64,000 nt of DNA from Laccaria trichodermophora (Eukaryota; Basidiomycota; Agaricomycetes; Agaricales; Hydnangiaceae): positions 3,100,001 to 3,164,000 of the forward strand of contig JACTVC010000003.1 in NCBI GenBank assembly GCA_018417955.1. Reading direction: 5' to 3'. Position 1 is the first letter of the stretch. Every line of letters begins with the position of its first letter. The notes beneath the pieces were generated by a model. That model did no database searches and was not told where the DNA came from. It saw only the letters and a program-made list of their open reading frames with translations. The position numbers were made by a program, and so were the translations under genes. Below are positions 21,063 through 31,122 of the stretch, in pieces.

Positions 21063-24000
21063 ATGTCAACGTCATCTTCCACCAGCATCAAGAAGCTTAC
21101 CCACGGGAATTTCCATGCTTGGGAACCTCTCGTGACGGCGGAGCTCCAACGCTTGGGAGTTTGGCGCATGTGCACCGGCGACGAAGCCGAATCGCTTGTG
21201 AAACCCACGCCAATGTCACTTCCTGAAACGGCGACCGTTTCCGAGAAGATTTCAGCTCAACGGAACCACGCGGACGCCTTACGAGCTTACGAAGCTGCCT
21301 GCCGTCGCAATGACCAGGCCATTGGCATGATCAAGACCCATATTGAGCCATCGCAGTTCGAGGGGATTGACAAGCTTGCCACGGCGAAGGAGGTTTGGGA
21401 GAAGCTGGTTCTTCGGCACAAGGACACTCATACGGGCTTGAGTGCGTTCTATACCAAGGTTGGGATATTGGAGAAGAAGTACGCTGACGGTGAGGACATG
21501 CACATCCATCTCGACTTCCTCACCATGGAGAATCGGAAGCTCGACAAGAAGGCATTCGACGACGAGTTCCTTGCTCAAATCATGCTCATGTCCCTTCCCC
21601 GAGACTCCACCTGGGAGACGGTTGTTGTCGTCCTCCTCCAATCCGCTTCCGACACCACACCACTCTCCACCACCATCGTCTCCACCAAGCTCATGCAGGA
21701 GTATCATCGTATCACTGGTGGTGAACAGGCTGACTCTGCGCTCGCTGCTCGCCAGGCCAAGGCGTCTTCCTCGAAGGCGAAGTCCAAGAAGCAGTGTGGC
21801 TATTGCAAGTTCCTTGGTCATGGGGAGTTGGATTGCCGTAAGAAGAAGCGGGATTTAGAGAATGGGACTACTGAGGGGAAGGACTCTGGGAAGAAGGATC
21901 GTCAGAAGAAGTCGACCACCGCCAACGTTGCTCAAGTCACCGCCGCCTCTGAACCAGAGCAAGCTGCGGCAAACATCGCCAGCGTCTATGCGGAGTTCCC
22001 TTCTGACGATAACGATGACGACGTTCATGTCTTCATCGCCACTGAAGTTGTCGCCCTTCTCTCCCACCAGTCTCACCTCGAAACCTACATTGACTCTGGC
22101 TGTTCCCGCCATCTCACCCCTCGTCGTGAACTTTTCGTCGATAACACCTTCACCAAGCTCGAGAAACCCATCAAGGTTCATCTTGGGGACGCTTCGGTCA
22201 TACCTGCTGTTGGTCGAGGGACTATTCGTTATCTGATGGAAACCCCTTTGGGAGTCGTTCCTGCCCTCATACCCAACGCTTTATGGGTACCTGAGCTTGC
22301 AGCCTCCCTCCTCTCTGTCGCTCGCTTTACTGATCATGGCAAACATGACATCCTCTTCGACAATGATGACTGCTTCATTCGCTCGAAGCCTTCTGGCAAA
22401 TGCGTTGCATCAGCGCATAAAACCAGTGGGAGCCTCTATCGCCTCATCGCACGTCCTATGACATCCAAGGAGTACGCAAATGCTGCTATCACCTCTCGTC
22501 ACCTCGATATTAACCTCCTTCATCGTCGCCTAGGTCATCTCGGTTATGACAATGTCAAACGACTAGTTGACAAGGGCATGGTGGATGGTGTTACATCAGT
22601 GGGAGGTCGTATAGAATTTTGCGAAGCTTGTGTACATGGCAAACAACATAGACTCCCCTTTCCTCCTTCCAAAAAGCACGCTAGACGAAAATTGGATCTC
22701 ATCCATTCAGACGTCTGTGGTCCTTTTCCCAACAGCATTGGGGGCAAGCGCTACTTTGTCACCTTCATCGATGATTGCACCTACAAAGGTTGGATCTACT
22801 TCATGGCTAAGAAGTCGGAGGTGTACACCATGTTTCGAAAGTTCAAGTTGCTTGTTGAGACTGCAACTGGCCAGAAAATCAAGGTATTTCGTTCAGATGG
22901 TGGCGGCGAGTTCACCTCATTCGAGTTTGAAGGCTATCTGGAGTCCTGTGGCATCTTTCATGAGAAGACCACTCCTTATACCCCAGAGCAGAATGGTGTT
23001 GCTGAAATCATGAACCGCACTATCGTTGAACGTGGTCGATGCATGCTTTTTGAGGGTAACCTCTCATCTGGATTCTGGACCTATGCTTTTGAATGTTCCA
23101 TGTACCTCAGTAATCGCTCCCCAGTCTCACGTCTCCCAGACTCTACTCCTGAAGAGGCCTGGTCTGAGACCAAACCTGTCATCACCTCCTTTCGACCTTT
23201 CGGCTGTCCTGCTTATGCTCACATTCCTAAAGCCAAGCGCACCAAACTTGCCTGGAAAACAAGGAAATGCATCATGGTTGGCTACGAAGTTGGTACTAAG
23301 GCCTATCGGCTCTGGGATCCAAAGACACGATCCATTGTCATCTCTCGGGATGTCATTTTCGATGAGCGCATCAATCCTCCTGCAGTCCCAGCACCACCAG
23401 TTGATTTATCTGAGATTGTATGGGATGGTGAACTGACTGGAGATGTTCAAGGCTTGACTCGAGTGGGAGACGCATGGGACAAAGCTGATGTGGAGTCTCC
23501 TCCTTCAGCACCTGTCACCAATGCCCAACCCATTGAACACCTCATCGATGAGGAAGAGGATCAACCTCAGGACCTAGATCCACTTCCAAATCCTCTCCCT
23601 GTCGAACCACCACATCAGGAACATCCTCTTCCTCTTCCTGATCTTCCTGCTCAACCTCGTCGACGTCGAACTGAACTTGAGCTACTTGGGGATCCACCGA
23701 TAATTGAGGGACCACGACCACGTCGTCTTCCTGAGAGATATCGTGCTGATTCTCCCCCTCCTGAAGCAGAGGTTCCTTTAGATGATGGTGACGCAGATGA
23801 TGATGCATTTGCTCAAATCGCTTTTGTATTCGCCGCTTCAGCCACATCTACTGGTTACACTGATCCCATGACACTTACTGAAGCCATGGACAGTCCTGAT
23901 GCAGATTCGTGGCAACAAGCCATTGATGAGGAGGTTAAATCCCTCCAAGCTATGGGCACATTTGTCATTGTTGAGAAGCTACCTCCTGGACGAAAGGCTG

Positions 24001-25454
24001 TGAGTTCCAAACTCGTATTTCGAGTCAAACGGGATAACATCGGTGCCATTGAACGCTTCAAAGCACGCATGGTTGCGAAAGGCTACTCTCAGATCCCTGG
24101 GATGGATTTCGATGAGACTTTTGCACCTGTGGTAAAGCTCACTTCAATCCGTGTTTTGTGTGCCCTAGCAGTCACCCTCAAACTTCACTTCCATCACCTT
24201 GATGTCGACACAGCATTCCTCAATGGTATTCTCAAAGAAGAGATCTACATGCGCCTTCCTCAAGGTGTTGGTCCTCTCTCTGGGAAAATCGCTCGGCTAC
24301 TTCGTTCAATCTATGGATTGAAGCAAGCCTCTCGAGTTTGGAACGAACTCCTTGACCATGAGCTTGCAAAGCTCAATTTTCGTCGAATCAACGCTGATTA
24401 CTGCATCTACATTCTTCAAGAAGGGGACTTCATCGTATTCCTCGCTGTCTACGTTGATGACATGGGATTACTCTGCAATGACCTAGACTTCATGCAGAAG
24501 ATCAAGGATCACATCAGCAAGATCTTCAAAATCAAGGATCTTGGTCCTATCAGCCAACTCCTCGGTGTTGCGATTGATTATAATCATGAAGCTGGCATCC
24601 TTCAACTTTCCCAATCATGCTACATCCAACAGTCCCTTGAGCGCTATGGTTTCAATGACGGTCGAACTCATCCAACACCCCTCAGCTCTGGAGCCAAGAT
24701 TAGCAAATCTGACTGCCCCTCGACTCCCTCCGAAGTCGAATTCATGCAGAACTTTCCTTATCAAAGCCTGCTTGGTACCCTCATGTACAGCATGCTAGGA
24801 ACTCGTGGAGACATTGCTTTCGCAGTGGGAGCACTCAGCAAAGTTGCTTCCAACCCAGGTAAAACTCATTGGGATGAAGCTGTTCATGTTCTTCGCTATC
24901 TTGGAGGGACTCGTGACTACTGCCTTGTCTTCGATCGCAAGAAGGCTGGTGAGATGACTTCATTCATCCTGGGATATTCCGACTCTGATTGGGCTGGTGA
25001 TCTCGATACTCGACGATCCACTGGAGGATTTGTCTTTCTTGCATGTGGCGCAGCTATCTGCTGGAGCAGCAAACTCCAGAACACACCTGCACTCTCATCT
25101 ACTGAGGCAGAGTATATGGCATTCACACGTGCTTCCCAGGAAGTGATCTGGCTTCGTCAGCTCCTCAAGCAACTTGGCTTCAAGCAGGACAAGCCCACTT
25201 TGCTCCTAGGTGATAACCAAGGAGCTATCGCACTCTCAAAGAATCCCGGCAATCATCCTCGCACCAAACACATTCAACTTCGCTATCACTTCATTCGCTT
25301 TGCTGTCGAAGATGGTCAAATTCTTCTTGATTATGTTCCAACTAAGGATATGGTTGCAGATGGATTAACGAAGGGTCTTACTGGAGAGAAACACATGCGG
25401 TTCGTTTCCATGCTCGGTTTGAAACCACGAATGAGTGGGAGTGTTAGAAATTGA
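21063..25454 (+). CDS. copia gag-pol polyprotein
   Basis: One 1,463-residue frame. In order: Gag with a UBN2-like core (residues ~10-215); zinc knuckle CGYCKFLGHGELDC (CX2CX4HX4C, ~245); aspartic protease YIDSGCSRHLTP (~345); integrase with HLDINLLHRRLGH...CEACVHGKQH zinc site and a DDE core whose acidic residues lie in HSDVCGPF, FRSDGGGEF and the Glu of TPEQNGVAE (~480-680); reverse transcriptase with DVDTAFLNG and the catalytic YVDD (~1010-1150); and RNase H with SDSDWAGD, SSTEAEYMA and GDNQGAI (~1300-1440). The order protease-integrase-RT-RNaseH is copia, not gypsy. No frameshift separates gag and pol. The stop (TGA, 25452-25454) lies 11 bases inside the 3' LTR, so the LTR supplies the last codons. 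Confidence 0.95.
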   Translation: MSTSSSTSIKKLTHGNFHAWEPLVTAELQRLGVWRMCTGDEAESLVKPTPMSLPETATVSEKISAQRNHADALRAYEAACRRNDQAIGMIKTHIEPSQFEGIDKLATAKEVWEKLVLRHKDTHTGLSAFYTKVGILEKKYADGEDMHIHLDFLTMENRKLDKKAFDDEFLAQIMLMSLPRDSTWETVVVVLLQSASDTTPLSTTIVSTKLMQEYHRITGGEQADSALAARQAKASSSKAKSKKQCGYCKFLGHGELDCRKKKRDLENGTTEGKDSGKKDRQKKSTTANVAQVTAASEPEQAAANIASVYAEFPSDDNDDDVHVFIATEVVALLSHQSHLETYIDSGCSRHLTPRRELFVDNTFTKLEKPIKVHLGDASVIPAVGRGTIRYLMETPLGVVPALIPNALWVPELAASLLSVARFTDHGKHDILFDNDDCFIRSKPSGKCVASAHKTSGSLYRLIARPMTSKEYANAAITSRHLDINLLHRRLGHLGYDNVKRLVDKGMVDGVTSVGGRIEFCEACVHGKQHRLPFPPSKKHARRKLDLIHSDVCGPFPNSIGGKRYFVTFIDDCTYKGWIYFMAKKSEVYTMFRKFKLLVETATGQKIKVFRSDGGGEFTSFEFEGYLESCGIFHEKTTPYTPEQNGVAEIMNRTIVERGRCMLFEGNLSSGFWTYAFECSMYLSNRSPVSRLPDSTPEEAWSETKPVITSFRPFGCPAYAHIPKAKRTKLAWKTRKCIMVGYEVGTKAYRLWDPKTRSIVISRDVIFDERINPPAVPAPPVDLSEIVWDGELTGDVQGLTRVGDAWDKADVESPPSAPVTNAQPIEHLIDEEEDQPQDLDPLPNPLPVEPPHQEHPLPLPDLPAQPRRRRTELELLGDPPIIEGPRPRRLPERYRADSPPPEAEVPLDDGDADDDAFAQIAFVFAASATSTGYTDPMTLTEAMDSPDADSWQQAIDEEVKSLQAMGTFVIVEKLPPGRKAVSSKLVFRVKRDNIGAIERFKARMVAKGYSQIPGMDFDETFAPVVKLTSIRVLCALAVTLKLHFHHLDVDTAFLNGILKEEIYMRLPQGVGPLSGKIARLLRSIYGLKQASRVWNELLDHELAKLNFRRINADYCIYILQEGDFIVFLAVYVDDMGLLCNDLDFMQKIKDHISKIFKIKDLGPISQLLGVAIDYNHEAGILQLSQSCYIQQSLERYGFNDGRTHPTPLSSGAKISKSDCPSTPSEVEFMQNFPYQSLLGTLMYSMLGTRGDIAFAVGALSKVASNPGKTHWDEAVHVLRYLGGTRDYCLVFDRKKAGEMTSFILGYSDSDWAGDLDTRRSTGGFVFLACGAAICWSSKLQNTPALSSTEAEYMAFTRASQEVIWLRQLLKQLGFKQDKPTLLLGDNQGAIALSKNPGNHPRTKHIQLRYHFIRFAVEDGQILLDYVPTKDMVADGLTKGLTGEKHMRFVSMLGLKPRMSGSVRN
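25433..25441 (+). promoter_or_regulatory. polypurine tract for plus-strand priming
   Basis: GAGTGGGAG immediately before the 3' LTR start (TGTTAG at 25442). It is short and has one pyrimidine, but its position is exactly where the plus-strand primer is expected. It also encodes the last residues of Pol. Confidence 0.6.
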
Positions 25455-25681
25455 CATTTAGATTACATTCTCGTTTCAACGCGTCTCAAGTTTTATCTAC
25501 TTACATGTCACACACGTCACGCTCAGTGGTTGTTCTTTCTGCACAACGCTGAGCTAGTACGTCTTTCGGTTTCTTTTCTTTCTTATCATTACTTACGAGT
25601 ACCTAGACGTGCTATTTCATTAGGTACTAATACAGTGGTTGTTCTTTCTGCACAACGCTGAGCTAACGTGCTATTTCATTA
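25442..25681 (+). repeat. 3' LTR of copia element
   Basis: Same 240 bp as the 5' LTR, with one difference noticed. It carries the same 33-bp duplication and 50-nt GT-AG segment, so this structure predates the present insertion. Confidence 0.95.
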
Positions 25682-25686
25682 AACGA

Positions 25687-26900
25687 TGTCATGGTTTGGG
25701 AGATGCTTTCGGCTTGAGGGATTCGAACATGTCAGTAAGTCTATTTCCCTTTCGCGTCCGACCTTTTCCTCACATGTTGTGTTGCAGTCATCTCCGAGGG
25801 CCACTTTTTATCGTAGTCTCAAGCGTGTACCATCACTAGCAGTAGCGCACTGGTGTCCTATCATACAATCAATATATAATGTTTTATTAGAATCACTGCA
25901 TTATTGGTCAAATATCCAAGGGGGTTCCAGGATGTTAAAGCCAAAAGTGAGGTTGAATTTTCTAATATGAGCCTGTCGATCCAGACTAACCCAACCCATG
26001 GGAATTAATTACTATATATGGAAGGTGATATTGCGTCATAGATGATGTGTCACGCTTGGCTCATACACGCCTTCTCTTTCCACCTCCTCTTCGACCTACA
26101 TCTTCCCTCAGTTCGCAAGATCCGCACGTCCAAGACTTAAATCGGTATTCGACAACGCATTCCAGGTGATACTACAAATATGTGAGTTTGCAGAGATCTA
26201 GCAAAGCTTACCCAGACTGTTTCACAGCCACGTTGTTTACTCTTGATCACCTCCACTCCCTCGATCTGTGCAGCTGCAACAGGTTTGTTGCAATCACATA
26301 GGATGTCCCGCTTCGCAAGCGTTCGTTTTCAGCCATAACGACTTTTACTGGCAGTTGCTTCCACAGGTTCTGTATCCGGCAGGAGTTCTGTTGATTGTAC
26401 CAGGCCTGTCTCACTCTCGACCTCCTCGCTCGTGTTTGTAGGCTGAGGGACAGCTTTTGGACCACCGGTGGTAGAAGATACACCATCTGCAAAGTTGACA
26501 AATCAGGTACGTTCATTCATCTCTTCCGAATTACTCTGACTTACCCATGTGCTGTTCAGTCTCCTCGTTGACTGGTTCTGGTGCCACATCGACTCCGTTT
26601 TTTTTTTTTCTCTACTGTCTTCACTTGAGGGGTGCTACCCGATCTTCGAATACTAAAATGGAACCTGGTGAGTTCTAAGAATCTCTATCTCAATTGTGCG
26701 AAATCTTACAGTTATTAGCGAGGACGTCCGATTCATTCACGGCTGCCGATGTATCCTCCCACATAAAACTACTAAATTTGACGCACAAGCTCCTCTGATG
26801 TCATTCTAAGGCCTTTCTTCCTTCAGTGCACTGCGTGTGGCCACCTAGTCGTGAATTAAGGTTTTACAGGGCAGATAAATGCTAACTAATCAATGAGGTC
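25687..26900. other. interior of CACTA-like element, right of copia
   Basis: Continues the DNA interrupted by copia. The first 50 bases (TTTGGGAGATGCTTTCGGCTTG) resemble the sequence left of the copia (20588-20612), so a short duplicated motif flanks the insertion. Further on are intron-like borders but no recognisable frame. A minus-strand open frame at 26247-26516 has no domain. A T9 run lies at 26599. Confidence 0.35.
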
Positions 26901-26904
26901 GAAA

Positions 26905-26985
26905 AGTTTTTTTACGGCCGGTTGGGCGGACTAACTAACCGGCCTGGTATATTGGGTTCAAATCCCGAAACCCCCTTGCAAATAT
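26905..26985 (+). other. tRNA-like segment with B-box (tRNA remnant or SINE head)
   Basis: GGGTTCAAATCCCG at about 26954-26967 matches a pol III B-box and sits in a five-pair T-arm-like hairpin. Upstream, GGCCGGTT...AACCGGCC forms another hairpin. The acceptor stem cannot be completed, so it is not a functional tRNA. It may be the head of a tRNA-derived element inside the CACTA-like transposon, or chance. Confidence 0.3.
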
Positions 26986-26989
26986 CAAC

Positions 26990-27200
26990 CATCGTCTGAG
27001 TTAAAATTAACCAATGGTAGGTTGAAAACCTTTGGTTGATTCAACCTTTGATTAGTTGAAATTAACTAGTATAACAGCCTGAGAAGGCTTAGGTTGTTAA
27101 TCAACCTAAGTGACCCAGGTTGATGAAAATCAACCTAAAAAGCGGTTGAATATGATCTATTTTAGGTTGAAAACTTAGGTTGGATTTCAACCAGCGTGAC
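26990..27200. repeat. right subterminal GGTTGA/TCAACC repeat zone
   Basis: About 210 bp dense with AGGTTGA, TCAACCT, TTGGTTGA and relatives in both orientations, ending at the right terminus CACAGTG (27204-27210). It is the counterpart of the zone at 19655-19862, with the arrangement inverted. Confidence 0.75.
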
Positions 27201-27210
27201 CTGCACAGTG

Positions 27211-27420
27211 AGCGATGTTTAACAGTATAGGTTGAAGGGAAGCCGTTGGGTTGTCCAGGTGAGAAGGCCACGTTCTGGGAATTTTATCCCTAAATATTGT
27301 CTCAAGAGCCGGTACACGAGAATTCAAGTGTTGATACATACCTCCAGCAGCGAAGGAGGAGTGACCCAGATCAAAGACGAAGTCAAGGTGCTGTGCGCCA
27401 GAAATTTTGTACAAGACTAG
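27211..27420 (-). pseudogene. APH-like pseudogene copy 2, 5' part
   Basis: On the minus strand this reads ISGAQHLDFVFDLGHSSFAAGG and on to TWPSHLDNPTA. It aligns with the plus-strand segment 16200-16387 upstream of APH copy 1 (ISGAQLLHFLSYLGHSSFAAGG). It stops at the AGC duplication of the CACTA-like element, and the gene continues on the minus strand at 19638. Joining the two ends through one AGC gives continuous alignment to copy 1. Confidence 0.7.
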
Positions 27421-27711
27421 ACAGCGAGAGGAGAAGGGTCACTGCGAACTGATCCTGCAAGTTATTAGAGCATAACGAAGACTGTGTCGGCATGACTCTT
27501 GTATTACAGTCATTGAATATGAAGTCAGTCGTCACCAAGTCGTCACCGACAAAAGGAAATGCGTGATAAGGTTGTTGCTGGGACGCGCCGTGCGAATGTC
27601 ATTCAAAGAATCAAAGGTGTTTTCGTCTTCTTTTCGTCGATTGTAAACTCCCTCATTGCCTGCCAATCTCAGTTTCGAGCACTACAGTTATCCCAACCGC
27701 ACACTAAGTGC

Positions 27712-29190
27712 ATGCATCGCTGCCTACAGATTCAGGAGCTTCTCTCCATCATTCAATATGTCCACATCCCCAAAGCGCTGGCACGACTCGCAAGGACGTG
27801 TACAGATTTTCGAGACCCGGCCTTGAACGTGCTTTGGTACACTCAAAACACTTTCCTCCCTTTATTAAAATGTCTTCCGCGGGACGCCTGGGTCATGAAA
27901 AACAAAAAATTTGTGAGCAACAATCTTGAAATCAAATTTTTGAGCATGTTCGTGATACAGAGTATCACCAGGAAGCTTACCGTATCTGTCCTCGAAAGAA
28001 CCTATTTCTATTGTCATAGTAGAATCAAAGTTTTTCGTCAGAATTTCTCGTCGCATCCTGCAGATCTTAATGATCAAGTCCTAGCCGTTATCTGGTCGCG
28101 GAAAGTGTCTCAAGGTCCTCTTCTGTGCAACATGTTGGAGGCTGAATTGGACGGCAAGAGCTTCAGTGGTCTTGCCCTTTATGCTTGCCTCATAATCGGC
28201 CCTTGTATCAGAAAAATACAAGTGAACGTCTTCGGGGACTCGTCGTTTGCATGGTCAAATGTAATCGCCTTGCTGAGGAAGGCTACACCACTTCATCTTT
28301 CAAGTTTTAAGGTTTTTGGGGCCCATCATCTACTATGTTTAGAGTCTGAGTCATTGGAACTCTTGTCGACTTTTCGCGGTGTTAGGACACTCACCATCAC
28401 CAAAATGTTCCTCACATGTCACGCCCTAACCATGATCGGTACACTCCCTGCGCTAGAAGACCTCAGGCTGTCGATTGCAGAAGACCAGATGCAGAACTAG
28501 AGTCCTTCTGACGGGAACCACTTCCCGCTCCTCACTCACCTGGAGATCTGCTCAGAAACTATGAATGCCTGTCGATTGTTGTAATGAAAATACAGCCGAG
28601 GATGCTGCGATCTTTGAAAGTCAATCAAACCGGGATCAATCATTGGCACCTGAGAGGGCTCTTTGTAGCTCTCCATGCATGCAACCTAGCATCACTGGCA
28701 AGGTTGGAAAGCCTAAACCTAGACAGTGTCTTCGCCTATCCTTTCGAGATAGACGCTCGTACGGTTGAAGGCCTGGATTGCTTCAAGCATTTAGAGGAAC
28801 TGTATATCTATCCAACTTCCGTTCGGCGTTAACCTGGACGACAATCATCTTATGCAACTTGCCAAGGCATTGCCTCAGTTGCGTTCACTCAGTTTTGATG
28901 AAGAATACGATACAGAAGTCATTCCCAAATGCACATTCACTGGACTGCAGCACCTCGTTCATTTTTGTCCAAAGCTGGAAAGCGTAACCCTTTGCATTGA
29001 TGCGCGTCGAATTCCGATATTCTCTACTCAGCCTGACGGAGAGTATCCCGTGGGTGTCCACCTTACCACCCTCGATCTCCGCGCCGCGCCTGTTTCGAAC
29101 GCTTGCGATGTTGCATCATGTTATTCCCAGCCCTTAGAATTTTTTCGACTGCCTATGATTGTGTTGAATATGATGATGACGACGATGTAG
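27712..29190 (+). pseudogene. F-box/LRR pseudogene (copy 2)
   Basis: Close paralogue of the F-box gene at 14256, beginning MHRCLQIQELLSIIQYV and keeping the same intron place (27913-27960, GTGAGC...GATACAG). It has several lesions. A TAG at 28498-28500 replaces the Tyr codon after DQMQ, a one-base loss occurs near 28581 (GATTGTTGTAATG against the intact copy's GCTGCTGATG), and there is another shift near 28830 and an early stop near 29190. No full-length protein is possible; the first 250 or so codons remain open. Many substitutions separate the two copies, so the duplication is not recent. Confidence 0.8.
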
Positions 29191-29249
29191 TCAACAACTA
29201 CTGCACAATTTGGTCGGAAGTGGCTGAGCTATTTAAACATGTAATTTAG

Positions 29250-30099
29250 AACAATGCCGCACAGAAACTCGCTGGCGCGGCCCGAGTGCAACAAAAAGAT
29301 GAGTAGGATGAGACAGTTTTATTGGTTTTGTCCAAGTAGTTCACTTTCGACACGTCACCTGTCAGGTGTGTAAGTGGATGGGACGCGTAAAAAAAGTCTA
29401 TGCTTGACCCGACACTATTGCGGAGACTAACGAAAGTATTAGAGATTGTCCCTCTCCGTCGTGCATTCGAAGACTCGGCCGCCGCCCAGTGAGGCTGCTT
29501 AGTTAGGACACATTGGGAAGTGTGCTTATGAGGGTAGTCGTCGCAGGTCATTGATGTCTTGGGCCATGGACGTTTCTTTCGCTGGCTTGTTCGCCAGATC
29601 GGAAGCCCCGGTGAAAAGGTCGAGAGGATGGTTGACTGGAGACGATTTTTCCCATCATCTGGTACCCTCATAGCCATTTTGCCATCGAACGTCGAACAGG
29701 GTCAATCAGACAGTGCTTATATCGTGGCCAGCATGAGCCAGCATGGCTGATCATTTGGTAGCTTATGAAGCACCCGTCTTTCGCCTGCAATAGCCGAATC
29801 CAGCGACGGTGGTACTACCATTCCACTGATGCTTCCCGAGAGGTGGTTGACATGGACAAAGAGTTTGAACTGAAGAAAAGGGAGGCCGGTTGTTAGACGA
29901 TCAGTTGTGATGCACGGCGCCTCCCTCGAACTACGAAGGAATTAACCTCTGCGTCCGCATGAGCTTCTACCTGACAGTACCCATCAGATGCGAAAACACG
30001 ATTCAGACTTGAAAGCGACCTCACATCTGGGAATGTAATTCAACACCCCAAGCGGTCATGCACTTGGTACGTTGTAAGCAGCTATAGCAGCTCCGAAAG
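29250..30099. other. intergenic, no convincing gene
   Basis: Minus-strand frame 29246-29677 and its plus-strand shadow have no domain and overlap the decayed F-box tail. Nothing structured was seen. Confidence 0.4.
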
Positions 30100-30582
30100 T
30101 TGAAAACGGCAGGCCTGCATCTACATTCCACTCGAGCGAGTGAAAAGAAACCAACTCAGTTCGCTTCAGACAGAGATGAATCATCACACAATCAAGGTCT
30201 CGATGAGTTCATTACAATTAAGTTTACAAAGAGAGCCCTTGAAATCGTACAGAACCTGGAGAATAGCAAGATGTTAGTAAAGAGAATCAACGAAACATGC
30301 CAAAAGCCGCAAAAAAGATCAGACATCCAAAGGAAGGTCGTTTCAACTCGCATCGGGCCGACCCCCGCATCCCGCCCAGCGCACACCACGAATGGCGGCC
30401 AAGAACTCCTCAATGCCTTTTGGGTTCAGCACGAGGAGGTGGAATATAGACGTTCCGCATTGGGAGAGTACTCCAAGCGGAGGGCGCTAGAGTGGAAACT
30501 GCGAATGTGGTCGTTTATCATCATGAAGATGAGGCAGGAAGGTGATGGGTGTGGAGATAACGAAAAGAGGCTCACGTTATGA
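30100..30582 (+). CDS. hypothetical protein, charged and helical (doubtful)
   Basis: A 160-codon frame with many Lys, Arg and Glu residues and a helical middle (ITIKFTKRALEIVQNLENSK). No signal peptide, membrane segment or known domain is visible and no introns are evident. The opposite strand is partly open over the same stretch. It could be a real lineage-specific gene or chance; no function is proposed. Confidence 0.25.
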   Translation: MKTAGLHLHSTRASEKKPTQFASDRDESSHNQGLDEFITIKFTKRALEIVQNLENSKMLVKRINETCQKPQKRSDIQRKVVSTRIGPTPASRPAHTTNGGQELLNAFWVQHEEVEYRRSALGEYSKRRALEWKLRMWSFIIMKMRQEGDGCGDNEKRLTL

Positions 30583-31122
30583 CCATGGGTAGCTGCCGAT
30601 GTGGTGAAAATCTGGTAAGAGTAGGTTAGTAAGATTGTCGAAGACAGTGGCGAGAAAAGATGAAAAGATCAGACGGAATGGCACTGGCAAGTACACTATG
30701 CGTTCCGAAAAACGCGAGTCTGTTGCGAACAAACTAGCTCTGTTCCTCGGCATGGTCGTGTAGGACGGGGAAGAGAATAAAGTCATCATAAGAGAAGAAT
30801 TGAAAGGAAGAGCTCACCATACGAAAAAAATGCCACCAACGACAGTGGTGGTGGATGGAGAGAAACAAATAAAATGACGGAAAAAATTTATACGTCTGGC
30901 TAACGCCGTTATCTCCGCTTTGATGGCATGTGACACCCCAGAGTGAAAAAGGCCTGGTTTGCCCGAAACATGTACATATATATAAACACGTAGCGCGGCA
31001 AGCCGCATGGCCCGCTACAGCTACTTTAATGTACTAAGAATTCTTCTGCCCTTATTGACTTTATAATGTTATATCATTTGTTTTATACTCAGTGTTGGCC
31101 AGGTTTTGTTTTATCTTAACTT
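30583..31122. other. intergenic, AT-rich, nothing recognised
   Basis: Low-complexity AT-rich sequence between the doubtful frame and the decayed tail of the secreted-protein gene. Minus-strand frames here have no domain. Confidence 0.4.

Larger units (their letters stand above)
20639..25681 (+). mobile_element. complete Ty1/copia LTR retrotransposon
   Basis: Two 240-bp LTRs (20639-20878 and 25442-25681) differ at one position by my reading (A near 20680 against G in the 3' copy). They enclose one uninterrupted gag-pol frame. The element is flanked by the 5-bp target duplication AACGA (20634-20638 and 25682-25686). A primer-binding site follows the 5' LTR and a short purine tract precedes the 3' LTR. 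Everything needed for transposition seems present, and the near-identical LTRs mean a young insertion. It sits inside the CACTA-like element. Confidence 0.95.
19642..27210. mobile_element. CACTA-like DNA transposon, interrupted by a copia element
   Basis: The left end is CACTGTGAAGG (from 19642) and the right end, read inward on the other strand from 27210, is CACTGTGCAGG. Both are followed within about 10 bases by TGGTTGA. Direct repeats AGC at 19639-19641 and 27211-27213 are a 3-bp target duplication, the size expected for CACTA/EnSpm elements. Subterminal zones at both ends are full of GGTTGA/TCAACC repeats, a CACTA-like trait. Removing the 5,043-bp copia and its duplication leaves about 2.5 kb. 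The remaining interior (19866-20633 and 25687-26985) has short exon-like pieces bounded by GT-AG but no recognisable transposase, so it is non-autonomous or badly decayed. Confidence 0.7.

Noticed and set aside
26905..26985. A functional tRNA gene
   Set aside because: A T-arm-like hairpin and B-box are present but no acceptor stem or proper anticodon arm can be formed.
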